A DNA stretch of 64,000 bases from Paralithodes platypus (GCA_032716605.1 CM064518.1:47085743-47149742); one strand, 5' to 3'; positions 11,162 through 21,160 are shown, counted from the stretch's first letter. The notes: generated by a model from the letters alone, not told the origin. Made by a program: numbers and translations.

Positions 11162-11912
11162 TTAACCCTTTGAGTACTAGCGACGTGTGCTATATTTTGT
11201 TCTATCTATATGTTGACGATATTATGCAGCTTAGGGAGGATCTGCGGTAGTTAAAAGGGTTGGTTAAGAACATAAGAACATAAGAACATAAGAACATAAG
11301 AAAATGGGAGTCTGCAGAAAGCCGATTGGCCTAAGCAAGGCAGATCCCTGTCCCACACAACCCCAATTCAATTACAAAGCCCAATTATAGGCTTCACACT
11401 CTAATACCCTGAGGATCATCTTACCAAAACGGTTAGAGATTAACGCAGGATTATGGGGGTCTGCAGAGCGCTGATTGGCCCAACCCGGCTGATCCCCCTT
11501 CACACCCAACCCTTCTCGTCCATATGCTTATCCAATTTTATCTTAAAGCTCCCTACAGTTTTAGATCCCACTATAGCACATGGTAGTCCATTCCACCCAT
11601 CTACAACTCTGATACCAAACCAATATTTGCCTATATCTTTTCTGAAACGAAATTTATCTATATAATAAACCATTGGTACGAGTTCTTTCGCTATCACTGA
11701 GCTTTAGTACATTTGTCATGTCCCCTTTGTTAATCCCACTAACCCACTTGAACACCTCTATCATATCCCCTCTAACTCTGCGTCTCTCTAACGAATGTAA
11801 ACCTAATTTCTTCAACCTTTCTTCATACGAAAGATTTCTAATATTATGGATCATTTTTGTCATTCTACGCTGTATCTAATGAAAAGGACGTCTCCGGTAC
11901 TGAACGGGTTAA
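11162..11912. mobile_element. MITE-A interrupted by a LINE insertion
   Basis: The left half TTAACCCTTTGAGTACTAGC through AAAAGGGTTGGTTAAGA is intact. The right end GACGTCTCCGGTACTGAACG then GGTTAA resumes at about 11878. The roughly 90 bp expected between them are missing and a LINE 3' fragment lies there instead. Confidence 0.82.
11268..11878 (-). pseudogene. CR1-like LINE 3' fragment with (TTCTTATG)n tail
   Basis: Minus-strand frames hold MIHNIRNLSYEERLKKLGLH, LERRRVRGDMIEVFKWV and, after a frameshift, VVDGWNGLPCAIVGSKTVG. These are the hallmark C-terminal segments of CR1/jockey-type reverse transcriptases. The 3' end reads as three GAACATAA units on the plus strand, a short tandem tail as in CR1 elements. 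A GTCTGCAG..GATTGGCC motif occurs twice in the 3' untranslated part. Inserted in a MITE-A. Confidence 0.85.
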
Positions 11913-11934
11913 AGAAAACTCAGTGGACCAAACA

Positions 11935-12075
11935 ACTAAAACAATAATAAATAAACAATAATAAACAATAATAAACAATAATAAATACATATATAATAAA
12001 CAATAATAAATACATATATAATAAACAATAATAAATACATATATAATAAACAATAATAAATACATATATAATTAA
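11935..12075. repeat. 25-bp AT-rich tandem repeat, 4-5 copies
   Basis: CAATAATAAATACATATATA then ATAAA repeats with near identity, preceded by shorter ACAATAATAA units. Confidence 0.9.
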
Positions 12076-12275
12076 CTAATACATAAACCGTATCTCTTTA
12101 CCATGTGAAGTGTGACCATATAGTGTGTCTGGCCGGGGTGATGGTGTCAGGTGATAATGTATCTTATCTCTCTTGCAGGGTCGGGCACGGAGGTCAAGTC
12201 AAGTCAACGATAAAGGTGAGTCGTGGTCCAGTAAGGTCAGGTCAACGCTGGTTATAACACTCAACTCAGTCAAGA

Positions 12276-12279
<4 letters not shown>

Positions 12280-12331
<52 letters not shown>

Positions 12332-12335
12332 TGTA
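12280..12335. repeat. (TA)n microsatellite
   Basis: Uninterrupted alternating AT ending in an ACTGTATAT word. Confidence 0.95.
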
Positions 12336-12339
12336 TATA

Positions 12340-12909
12340 TCAAATATATAGAAATATCTCATCAGCCTCCATCTTCAATATTGCAAAATAGTTTTATCAG
12401 AGTACTCCCGATCGATTTTTTTTCCGTTTTTTACTGGACTTCTCGGACACCAAGGTTAAAACACCATCATGCACGGGGGGTCACGCCATAACTCCGGAAT
12501 CATGTCATGCGAGGCCAGATCATATATTTTTAGAGTAGGTCGCGTCTTGAGATCGTGACGGCGGTATTGTCCAAATATTATTGAGGAATCGGGTTGAATA
12601 TGAATCATTACGTCACGACGGTATAACATAACAGTTCTCGTATGATGGTGTAATGCCAGTCTTATAACACGGGGATTACTCACGTCTCGTCTTAAGGCTA
12701 AGGTCAATGTATTGACCTGATATTGTTATGGTACAGCGGCGGTGTACTGGCAAGTGCTTATATAAACTGTCTTATCAATTTTATTCTTGATAGCGACAAA
12801 CAACCTCATCTATATTGTTAATGATAGCTCGTAGTTAAGGCATTATAATTCATCTGATTGACGAGATTAATGTAGGCTACCCATCAATGGGATCCAAATT
12901 AGGGAAAAA
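12340..12909. other. Anonymous non-repetitive stretch
   Basis: Mixed base composition with no repeat family seen. The longest frame (12456-12707, minus, 83 codons) has no recognisable domain. It could be single-copy intergenic or intronic DNA. Confidence 0.45.
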
Positions 12910-13615
12910 GATTTATACGAGGCCGACATCAATATCCTGAACTGACGGACCCCATAGATTTATACGAGGCCAACATCAATATCCTGAACTGACGGACCCC
13001 ATAGATTTATACGAGGCCAACATCAATATCCTGAACTGACGGACCCCATAGATTTATACGAGGCCGACATCAATATCCTGAACTGACGGACCCCATAGAT
13101 TTATACGAGGCCGACATCAATATCCTGAACTGACGGACCCCATAGATTTATACGAGGCCGACATCAATATCCTGAACTGACGGACCCCATAGATTTATAC
13201 GAGGCCGTCATCAATATCCTGAACTGACGGACCCCATAGATTTATACGAGGCCGACATCAATATCCTGAACTGACGGACCCCATAGATTTATACGAGGCC
13301 GTCATCAATATCCTGAACTGACGGACCCCATAGATTTATACGAGGCCGACATCAATATCCTGAACTGACGGACCCCATAGATTTATACGTGCCGACATCA
13401 ATATCCTGAACTAACGGACCCCATAGATTTATACGAGGCCGTCATCAATATCCTGAACTGACGGACCCCATAGATTTATACGAGGCCGACATCAATATCC
13501 TGAACTGACGGACCCCATAGATTTATACGAGGCCGTCATCAATATCCTGAACTGACGGACCCCATAGATTTATACGAGGCCGACATCAATATCCTGAACT
13601 GACGGACCCCATAGA
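12910..13615. repeat. 47-bp satellite-like array, 15 copies
   Basis: The unit contains GATTTATACGAGGCCGACAT and CAATATCCTGAACTGACGGA. Copies are nearly identical and differ mainly at one site (GAC, AAC or GTC). Unit 11 is 2 bp short and also carries CTAACGG. Confidence 0.97.
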
Positions 13616-13644
13616 GAGACTCGCAGGTCAAACTAGGTCAAGCA

Positions 13645-13845
13645 AATGATCACGTTTTATTATGATATATTCTTATTTTATTCTGGGTATTATTAGACCA
13701 TTTTCTTGAGTTAAAATGGGCCTCCAGCAATTAACAGGCTTTGAACGATCTCACTTAACCATTATTATTCCCACAAATCCTTCTTAGGCTGCACAATATC
13801 GTCTAAATATAGCTAGAATAAAACTTAAAAATACGTCGAGGGTAT
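13645..13845. mobile_element. MITE-A, internal part
   Basis: ATTAGACCATTTTCTTGAGT, GGGCCTCCAGCAATTAACAG, TTTGAACGATCTCACTTAAC and ATATCGTCTAAATATAGCTA follow the family order. The right end reads ACGTCGAGGGTATTTC and the terminal TTAA sites are lost. Confidence 0.75.
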
Positions 13846-13869
13846 TTCTATATATTTGATCTGCATCAG

Positions 13870-13918
13870 TATATGGTAACCCAGGTTCGAATCCCGGTGG
13901 ATCACATGCTTGCTTTTA
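13870..13918 (+). mobile_element. tRNA-derived SINE fragment
   Basis: GGTAACCCAGGTTCGAATCC contains a B box identical in type to the SINE at 39005-39090 (minus). The upstream A-box half is absent. It ends where MITE-C begins. Confidence 0.6.
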
Positions 13919-14254
13919 TTAAGGGGAGGTCTCGACTTGAGCGATTTTTTTCTTGGCCCCTTTCTCCCTCATGGTTAGCCCCATTGCTTATGAGATTTTA
14001 AGACTTTCGCCCCACTAGTTTGGCGATTTTAAGACCTTTCGCCCCATTTCTGTCAATTTTAAGACCTTTCGTGCCATGTAGGTGTCGATTTTATCCTGGC
14101 GAGCGATAGCGAGCCTGTAATATAAGAGGAACCGGCTTTCAGCCGGGAAATTTTTCTACCGAAAAATGTAAAAATTTATCTTGAAAGGGGGTCTAGGGGG
14201 TGTAATCGTAAGCTTGATGGAAATATAGGGAACACACTAAAAACCTCCCCTTAA
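13919..14254 (+). mobile_element. MITE-C, full length (short form), TTAA-bounded
   Basis: TTAAGGGGAGGTCTCGACTT to AAAAACCTCCCCTTAA, 336 bp. Contains CCTGGCGAGCGATAGCGAGC, CGGCTTTCAGCCGG and ACATTTTTCGGTAG-type hairpins seen in all family members. No ORF. Confidence 0.9.
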
Positions 14255-14552
14255 TTTCTTTAGGTGTTTGGTGTTGGAGTGAAATAAATAAAAGTAGATT
14301 CTTCAGCTCTCTCTTGGAAATACACAAGAATGCCCTATGGGAATATGTTTCGCGACCGACCGCTCTGTATATAATCAGTTTTGGAAGATAATGTGCTCCC
14401 TCGTGAAGCCAAATGAGGGCAGTAGGTTGATGAGGAGACGATACCCCCCCAAGATCCAGTTCTGATGCCCCCCCCCCCCCCCCCACCCCCAGGGAGGGGT
14501 TGGGGGTTAAGGGGGGTCAAGCAGACGACACCGTGATGACTCTGTATATAGT

Positions 14553-15013
14553 TTAAGGGGGATGGATTGCATTTATTTGTTTATTTATCTATAATTCTGT
14601 TATTTGTTTAGTTTCCTCTCTGGATGCCCATCAAACTTTTTTGTTTAACTAAAATAAATACATCTATACAATACAACCACTCCAATACAACCACTCCAAT
14701 ACAACCACTCCAATACAACCACTCCAATACAACCACTACAATACAACCACTCCCAAGATAAATTTGTACATATTTCGATAGACAAATTTCCATAATACTA
14801 TGATATTACAGGTTCGCTATCGCTCGCCAGGAAGAAAAAAACCCAACACCTAACTTGTACGAAAGGTCTGAATATTGAGAAAGAAATGGGGTGAAAGATC
14901 ATCAGCTCGCCAAACGAATGCGCCGAACTTCTTAAAAATCTGAAAACTAATGGGGTTAAACATGAGGAAGAAGGGGGGGGCCAGAAAAGGCAACCCTCCC
15001 CTCCCCCTCTTAA
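14553..15013 (-). mobile_element. MITE-C (long form) with an internal tandem expansion
   Basis: TTAAGGGGGATGG at one end and CCCCCTCTTAA at the other. Between the AAGCTT-equivalent site and the GATAAATTTGTACAT block it carries about six copies of CAATACAACCACTC (14 bp) at 14675-14755. Confidence 0.85.
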
Positions 15014-15126
15014 TACCACCACCTTTGACTACCCCCCTTTTGACTGTCAGAGGTGCAGGGGTGACGATTCCTGGCCTACCTCAAATGTACAGACTATAGC
15101 GAGACATAATACTAAACAAAATGGTC

Positions 15127-15339
15127 TTAACCCCTTCACCACCATGACGTCATTTTCATCATATTCTGGTTACCATTAGACGATTTTCTTTAGTTTTGAA
15201 TCTACCTCTACGATTGAAATGGCTAAATACGATTTCAATAAACCCTCTTAATAACATAGGTCCTTCTTAAACTGCTTAACATCGTCTAATTGAAGCCAGA
15301 ATCAAAGGTAGAAAGGCGTCCTGGTACTGAAGGGGTTAA
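15127..15339. mobile_element. MITE-A variant (CACCACCATGACG ends), TTAA-bounded
   Basis: TTAACCCCTTCACCACCATG at the left end and GGTACTGAAGGGGTTAA at the right. Halves pair through TTAGACGATTTTCTTTAGTT and TGCTTAACATCGTCTAA. A second copy of this variant is at 39952. Confidence 0.87.
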
Positions 15340-15545
15340 ACTATACCCTATTCCAAATAAGTAGGCCAAACACTCTTGAACATTAACCTCTATAACTCGC
15401 AAAGGACTAGAGTAATCGAGCTAATATTTCTACCTGGGAAGGGTCTGCCAGGAAATAGGTGTGGAGATTGACCGCCCATTTGCTCCAGCCCTTCTTTGAG
15501 TTCCAGAGGTTAAGGGTCACGATTTCCGGCTAACCTATAATCGGG
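15340..15545. mobile_element. MITE-D copy
   Basis: CTATACCCTATTCCAAATAA and GTAGGCC at the left; TAATCGAGCTAATATTTCTA in the centre; GAGTTCCAGAGGTTAAGGGT and a GGCTAACC remnant of the right end. Abuts the preceding MITE-A at the shared TTAA. Confidence 0.75.
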
Positions 15546-15559
15546 CCTTATAATTAGGG

Positions 15560-15632
15560 TTGGGTGTGAGGGGGATCTGCCTTGTGTGGGCCAATCGGCC
15601 TGCTGCAGACTCCCATTTTCTTATGTTCTTAA
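15560..15632 (+). mobile_element. LINE 3' tail fragment
   Basis: GGATCTGCCTTGTGTGGGCC, AATCGGCCTGCTGCAGACTC and TTTTCTTATGTTC match the 3' end of the CR1-like copy at 11268-11440 in the opposite orientation. It ends at the TTAA of the next MITE-A. Confidence 0.75.
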
Positions 15633-15843
15633 CCCCTTCTGTACCGGGACGTCTTTTGCATTTTATGTTCGCTATATTTAGACGATTTTGGGCAGCTTAA
15701 CAAGGATCTGTGGTAGTAACAAGGGTGAATAGATATAGTTCGAAGCCTGGTAATTACTGGAGGCTCTTATTAAACTCAATAAAATCGTCTAAATAATAGC
15801 TAGAATATAATATAACACACGTCGCCGGTACTCAAAGGGTTAA
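15629..15843. mobile_element. MITE-A, full length, TTAA-bounded
   Basis: TTAACCCCTTCTGTACCGGG to CGGTACTCAAAGGGTTAA. The palindromic arms are complete. The right terminus is the source unit of the tandem array that follows. Confidence 0.88.
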
Positions 15844-16090
15844 TGGACTATACCACCATAATATAATATAACACACGTCACCGGTACTCAAAGGGTTAAT
15901 GGACTATACCACCATAATATAATATAACACACGTCACCGGTACTCAAAGGGTTAATGGACTATAGCACCATAATATAATATAACACACGTCACCGGTACT
16001 CAAAGGGTTAATGGACTATACCACCATAATATAATATAACACACGTCACCGGTACTCAAAGGGTTAATGGACTATACCACCATAATACTC
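15844..16090. repeat. 56-bp tandem repeat made of a MITE-A terminus plus flank, 4-5 copies
   Basis: Each unit carries ACGTCACCGGTACTCAAAGG, GTTAA and ATGGACTATACCACCATAAT. Unit starts fall near 15841, 15897, 15953, 16009 and 16065. All repeated units have GTCACC where the adjacent element has GTCGCC. Confidence 0.95.
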
Positions 16091-16114
16091 ACAAAACTGC
16101 TCATAAACAAGGCA

Positions 16115-16450
16115 TTAAGGGGAGGTTTCTAGTGTGTTGCTTAGACCTCCATCAAGCTTAAAATTACACCCCTTTGAGCCCCTTTCAAGATAAATTTGTA
16201 CATTTTTCGGTAGAAAAATGTCCCGGCTGAAAGCCGGTTCCTCTTAAATTACAGGCTCGCTATCGCTCGTCAGGATAAAATCGACACCTAAATGGTACGA
16301 AAGGTCTTAAAATTGACAGAAATGGGTCGAAAGTTATTAAAATCGCCAAACTAATGGGGCAAACGTCTTACAATTTCAAAAGCAATGGGGCTAAACATGA
16401 GGAAGAAGGAAGTTCGAAAGAAAATCCCTCAAATGGAAACCTCCCCTTAA
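16115..16450 (-). mobile_element. MITE-C, full length (short form), TTAA-bounded
   Basis: TTAAGGGGAGGTTTCTAG to AAACCTCCCCTTAA with all internal blocks, 336 bp. Confidence 0.9.
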
Positions 16451-16583
16451 TAGCTCACGATAGGCTAGTTTCCCCCCGAGGATGAGGAATTGATGAGCTC
16501 GGGTGTGGTGGGTACGGGTAAGAAATAAGGCGTTCATTCATCGGTTTGTTATGGCTCTCAAAACGCCGTAACTTATGGCGTGT

Positions 16584-16909
16584 TTAAGGGGAGGTATTTA
16601 GTTTGTTCCCTAGACCTCCATCAAGCTTAAAATTACACCCCCTTGAGTCCCTTTCAAGACAAATTTGTGCATTTTTCGGTAGAAAAATTTCCCGGCCGAA
16701 GGCCGGTTCCTCTTAAATTACAGGCTCGCTATCGCTCGCCAGGATATAATCGACACCTGAATTGCGCGAAAGGCCTTAATATGGGGTGACAGTTCTTAAC
16801 ATCGCTAAAGTAATGGGGCAAACGTTTTATAATATCAAAAGCAATGAAGCTAAACATGAGGGAGAAAGGGGTCAAGAAAAAAAATCCTCAAGTGGAGATC
16901 TCTCCTTAA
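16584..16909 (-). mobile_element. MITE-C, full length (short form)
   Basis: TTAAGGGGAGGTATTTAG to GAGATCTCTCCTTAA. The right-hand TTAA is shared with the left end of the next MITE-A. Confidence 0.9.
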
Positions 16910-17132
16910 CCCCTTCTGTGCCAGCGACGTTTTATTTTTTGTTCAAATATTATTTTAGCTATAAAAAAAAAGCTAATACCTCTCCCTTCAGAAGGCTCTG
17001 TGGTAGTCAAAAGGATTAAGTGAGATAATACAAAGCCTCTTACTTGCTGGAGGCCTTTGTAAAACTGAATAAAATCGTCTAATAGCAGCCAGAATAAAGT
17101 TTAAAGGACGGCACCGGTACTGAATGGGTTTA
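16906..17132. mobile_element. MITE-A, full length, sharing TTAA with MITE-C
   Basis: TTAACCCCTTCTGTGCCAGC at the left. GGCACCGGTACTGAATGG then GTTTA at the right, the last TTAA mutated. The left arm carries an AAAAAAAAGC expansion. Confidence 0.85.
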
Positions 17133-17274
17133 GATATTCCAGCCCTAGTGAAACCGTAATGTTTTTTTGTTTTTTTTTGTTATACAAGTATGTCCGGGGA
17201 AACTTACTTGTTGTAATTTTGTGTATATCATTTATAAAACAACATATATTTTATTGTAAGGCTACACAATAAGC

Positions 17275-17445
17275 AATCACAATATTGAAATGTTGAAAGA
17301 AAAAATATCATTATTGAAAAATTATGACAATGTTAAAAATCAAATCACAACGTTGAAAAAAAAATAACTGTTGAAAATACTCCCAAAGTTGAAAACAAAA
17401 ATTCAATGTTGAAAAAATACAATGTTGAAAAATACAATGAAGCCA
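17275..17445. repeat. Degenerate ATGTTGAAAAA-type tandem repeat
   Basis: Phrases such as ATATTGAAATGTTGAAAGA and CAATGTTGAAAAAATACAAT recur irregularly in an A-rich background. Confidence 0.6.
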
Positions 17446-17699
17446 AACGAGGCCACTAGGTTGATCAGCAGACATCAATCTCTAGTTCCTCCAGGCCCCC
17501 CAGGCAGAGGCTAGTAGGGTTAAGCCGGGTCAAGCTACACCAAATTCGGTGGACACAACTCAGTCACGTCCGGCCGGCTTAGCTGCTGCTCTTTCTGAAG
17601 GGGTTTAACGCCAACTAAAGGGCTCGTAATTGAAGAGTCTCGCATTTTGGGAATACTGGTTTTCTTGTTCTCTAAAATCGTGCTACTATTTCAAGCGAA

Positions 17700-18235
17700 T
17701 GTGGCCTACCAAGCTATTCAGAAGATGTTGAAGCCGTGAATCCCTTAGGAATAGGAATAATTTTACCCTTACACCAACAATGCGGAAAACTACCCGACTT
17801 CAGGAGTAGCCTAAATACTATGGCCAATTTAGGTGCTAAGACCACAGCAATTTCTTAAAGAAGAGAGGGAAAAAAGAACATCAGGGTCAGTCCCACCATA
17901 AGTATCAATTTCAAGTAAATATGTTCTCAGTTCAGCAGATCTGAATGCAACTGAACTGGACCAGAACAGGGGGAACCATGGGCAATATCAACTTTTAATC
18001 ACTCTGCTTATTAATACACATATTAGAGCGAATATTAGCCTTTATTGATGGATCAATAGAAACGGTACCATCAGATTCGCTAATTGTGGGCATAAAGGAA
18101 TCACTTCCAAAAAATAAGGACATAAAACAAGCCCACCATTTATGTGGCTGAGTCGCTCCTGCAAGATCCTCCTGTAGATGAAAATTATAATCTGCCTCAC
18201 CTGCATTATAAACTATCTGCGCAACTGCCATGAGA
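17700..18235 (-). pseudogene. LINE endonuclease/RT linker and early RT fragment
   Basis: The minus-strand frame from 18231 contains HKWWACFMSLFFGSDSFMP and, in broken frames further on, EIDTYGGTDPDVLFSLFFKK, KSGSFPHCW and KIIPIPKGF. This order is typical of the segment before and inside the first RT blocks of arthropod non-LTR elements. Stops and shifts make it a pseudogene. It is a different family from the 33-36 kb element. Confidence 0.75.
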
Positions 18236-18269
18236 AATTTATAATGACCCCAAAGTGACTGGGTTCGAT

Positions 18270-18409
18270 GTCGTCTCCATAGATGGGAGGCAACCTATAT
18301 TTGTATTGCAGTCGTCGTTTAACCAGGCTTTATCATTAATGCGGCATGTAATTGCTTTATAGTATCCACAATAAAATGAAAAAGACGTCGCCGGTACAGA
18401 AGGGGTTAA
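18270..18409. mobile_element. MITE-A, right half
   Basis: Ends with AAGACGTCGCCGGTACAGAA then GGGGTTAA. The left half has diverged beyond recognition. Confidence 0.65.
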
Positions 18410-18546
18410 AGTTTCCCCAGGTGTGAATAATAGAGGTGCGATAATAATCACTCTCACTCAGGTGCTTACGGCTTCATTACAGAGATCCTTTATGACCGGA
18501 AATATGATAACAATAATTTAAAGTAATGGTGCAAGTTATATTATAG

Positions 18547-18547
<1 letters not shown>

Positions 18548-18603
<56 letters not shown>
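18548..18603. repeat. (GT)n microsatellite
   Basis: Perfect GT tract of about 55 bp. Confidence 0.97.
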
Positions 18604-18605
<2 letters not shown>

Positions 18606-18789
18606 TCTAGTTTGCTGTATGTAGTGTTTACTCTACGTTGTGGAAGGAGTGTAAAGATACCGGTCCTTAGTATTGTTTACGTTTACCTTACTGTAAGTTA
18701 ATATGCATACCTGTACATATGCATACCTATACATAAATTCTGCATGTACTGTATGCACATTGTAGCATTAATTAATCTCGCCCTGTAAA

Positions 18790-18992
18790 AGTCAGCAGTG
18801 AGGACTTGTGTACCAAAGCCCCCCTTCCCCCCCAAACCCCCCTCCCCCCATGTACTCCAACTCCTCCCCACACCACCACGGCCATCACCACCACCACCAT
18901 CATCACATCGTTACATGTAATGGTGGTGTGATGTAATGTGCCCCCCCCCCCCCCCGCCCCCCCACCCCACACACACACACACACACACACAT
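18790..18992. repeat. C-rich and CA-rich low-complexity block
   Basis: CCCCC runs, CCACCACCAT units and a CA tract; the longest C run is near 18940-18955. Confidence 0.85.
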
Positions 18993-19244
18993 ACCTCAGC
19001 ATACCGTTGCGAAAGGTTACGAGGACTTTTTGATTTGTATATATTTATGTTCTTGTATTTCCTATTTGTAACATTTACAACTATTCTGCTTTCGTATCTA
19101 TAACTCGTCTGATCATGGGTTATTCTACAAGGCTGAGCTCTCATATAAACTTTCGAATCATATGTGGCCAGATACATTTTTTGTTAATAGCATTGGAGGG
19201 AAAGTGATGATGTGACTGTTTCTTATGGGGAGATGGGTAATATT

Positions 19245-19500
19245 ATGTTTACCCCCTTCTCCCTCGTGTTTAGTCCCATTGGATTTTAGATTGTAAGACG
19301 TTCGGCTCATTAGTTTGGCGATTTTAAGACCTTCCGTTCCATTTCCTTGTCAATATTAAGACCTTTCGTGCTATTTAGGCGTCGATTTGTTTTTCCTGGC
19401 GAAAGATAGTGAGCCTGTAATTTTGGAAGAATCTACCGTAATATGTACAAATTAATCTAGAAGGGGGATCTAATGGATGTAATTTTAAGTGTGATAACCT
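19245..19500 (+). mobile_element. MITE-C, both ends truncated
   Basis: CTTCTCCCTCGTGTTTAGTC, TTAGTTTGGCGATTTTAAGA and AATTAATCTAGAAGGGGGAT are present. The CCGGCC hairpin has been deleted. Confidence 0.75.
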
Positions 19501-19619
19501 AGTAATCTCCTCATCAGTGTGACAAGTCCCAAGGCGGACGTATCATATCATACCTACCTACCCACTTATACGGTACTTAACGCCGCATCCTGTCTACTTT
19601 CCCAACAACCGTCTATTCC

Positions 19620-20620
19620 GTCTTTCCCCTCCCCCCCTCCCTTCCTGTCCTCTCACCCCCCCCCCTTCCCTCATCCCTCCCTCTCTGTCTATCCCCTTTT
19701 TTATCTCCCAATTTCTTTTCCTACTCTCCCGTCCATACTTATTTTGTTTATTCCTGCATCATTAATTCCCCATCGCCTTCTTCTTTTCCAATCTCTTTCT
19801 AATCCCTCTCCCTATTTTCCTATCCACCCCTCCTTATCTATTCCTTTTTTATCTATCCAGCCATCCCCTCCCTCTTTTCCTCTCCATCCCTCCCCCTCCC
19901 TCTTTTCCTCTCCATCCCTCCCCCTCCCTCTTTTCCTCTCCCCCCTCCCCCCTCCCTCTTTCCTCTCCCCCCTCCCTCTTTTCCTCTCTCCATCCCTCCC
20001 CCCTCCCTCTTTTCCTCTCCCCCTCCTACTCCTCTCCATCCCTCCCCCTCCCTCTTTTCCTCTCCATCCCTCCCTCCCCCCTCCCTCTTTTCCTCTCCAC
20101 CCTTCCTCCCCTTCCCCCTTTTCCACTCCATCCCTCCCCCTTCCCTCTTTTCCTCTTCCCCCCTCCCCCTCCCTCTTTTCCTCTCCATCCCTCCCCCTCC
20201 CTCTTTTCCTCTCCATCCCTCCCCCCCCTCTTTTCCTCTCCCCCCTCCCCCCTCCCCCTTTTCCACTCCATCCCTCCCCCCTCCCTCTTTTCCTCTCCCC
20301 CCCTCCCCCTCCCTCTTTTCCTCTCCATCCCTCACCCTTCCCTCTTTTCCTCTCCATCCCTCCCCATTCCCTCTTCTCCTCTTCATCCGTCCCCATCCTC
20401 TTTTCCTACCCCCTCTTTATTTCCATCTATATTCTGTCCCACTACTCTGCCCCTCTATTTTCCCTCCTCCCACCTTCTCATTTCTGTTTCCACATATTTT
20501 CCTAACATCCCAGAGCCTCTTTTCCTTGTTCTCTCTCCTCCTCCTCCTCCTCCTCCTCCTCCTCCTCCTCCTCCTCTTCCTCCTCCTCCTCCTCCTCTTC
20601 CTCATACTTTCCAATAGTAA
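19620..20620. repeat. Polypyrimidine minisatellite about 1 kb long
   Basis: One strand is almost entirely C and T from about 19850 to 20400, built from degenerate TCCCTCTTTTCCTCTCC units with CATCCCTCC or CCCCCTCC spacers. It ends in a (TCC)n tract at 20535-20600. Frames of 328 and 194 codons are repeat translations rich in Pro/Leu/Ser or Gly/Glu/Arg. Confidence 0.95.
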
Positions 20621-20639
20621 TAAGGTTAACCATTAGAAG

Positions 20640-20720
20640 ATAAAATTACGCATTTCTGTTTTCTGGCTATTTTAGTCGATATTATTCAGTTTAGGAAGGG
20701 TATATGGAAGTCCTACCACC
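20640..20720. mobile_element. MITE-B, left part
   Basis: AATTACGCATTTCTGTTTTC, TGGCTATTTTAGTCGATATT and TTAGGAAGGGTATATGGAAG match the left arm of MITE-B. The rest is replaced by CTACC repeats. Confidence 0.65.
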
Positions 20721-20990
20721 TACCTTCCAACCACCTAAATCCTTACCCTCTACCATCCATCTCCTTCCATCTACCATCTACTAGATACCCACCTATTAGT
20801 TATACCCTCCTACCACGTACCCTCCAACCACCTACCATCCATCTCCTACCATTTACCCACCTACTGGCTACCCACCTACCACCTATAGCTCCCTACCAAC
20901 TACCCTCCCACCACCTACCAGCTACCCACCTACCACCGAGCTCCCTACCACCTACCCTCCAACTACCAGCTACCACCTACCCCCTAGTAT
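20720..20990. repeat. Degenerate CTACCACCTACCCTCCAAC repeat
   Basis: Variants of CTACCACCTACC and CCATCTCCTACC follow one another with changing spacing. Confidence 0.85.
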
Positions 20991-21059
20991 TACGTTAGAA
21001 GGAAGCCGTCCCACCACACCGCCTTTCACCTCTGCTATGATAAACCCTTCGCGGTCATT

Positions 21060-21160
21060 GCTATCATACCTGCCTATCTATCTAGCTATCTATATACTCA
21101 AGCCCAATTTTTTTTTTTTTTTTTGGTGGCCGACTCAAGACATAGCCAGAATAGGGAAAA
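21060..21160 (-). mobile_element. LINE 3' tail fragment with (GATA)n, antisense
   Basis: CTATCTATCTAGCTATC, then CAAGCCCAAT, an 18-20 bp T run and GTGGCCGACTCAAGACA. Reverse-complemented, this matches the tails at 22015-22150 and 55740-55830. Confidence 0.65.

Noticed and set aside
12910..13615. CRISPR array
   Set aside because: No spacers. The 47-bp units are identical apart from a few sites.
19519..20505. 328-codon plus-strand frame and 194/177-codon minus-strand frames
   Set aside because: All are translations of the polypyrimidine minisatellite. Composition follows the repeat unit, frames are open on both strands, and no domain is present.
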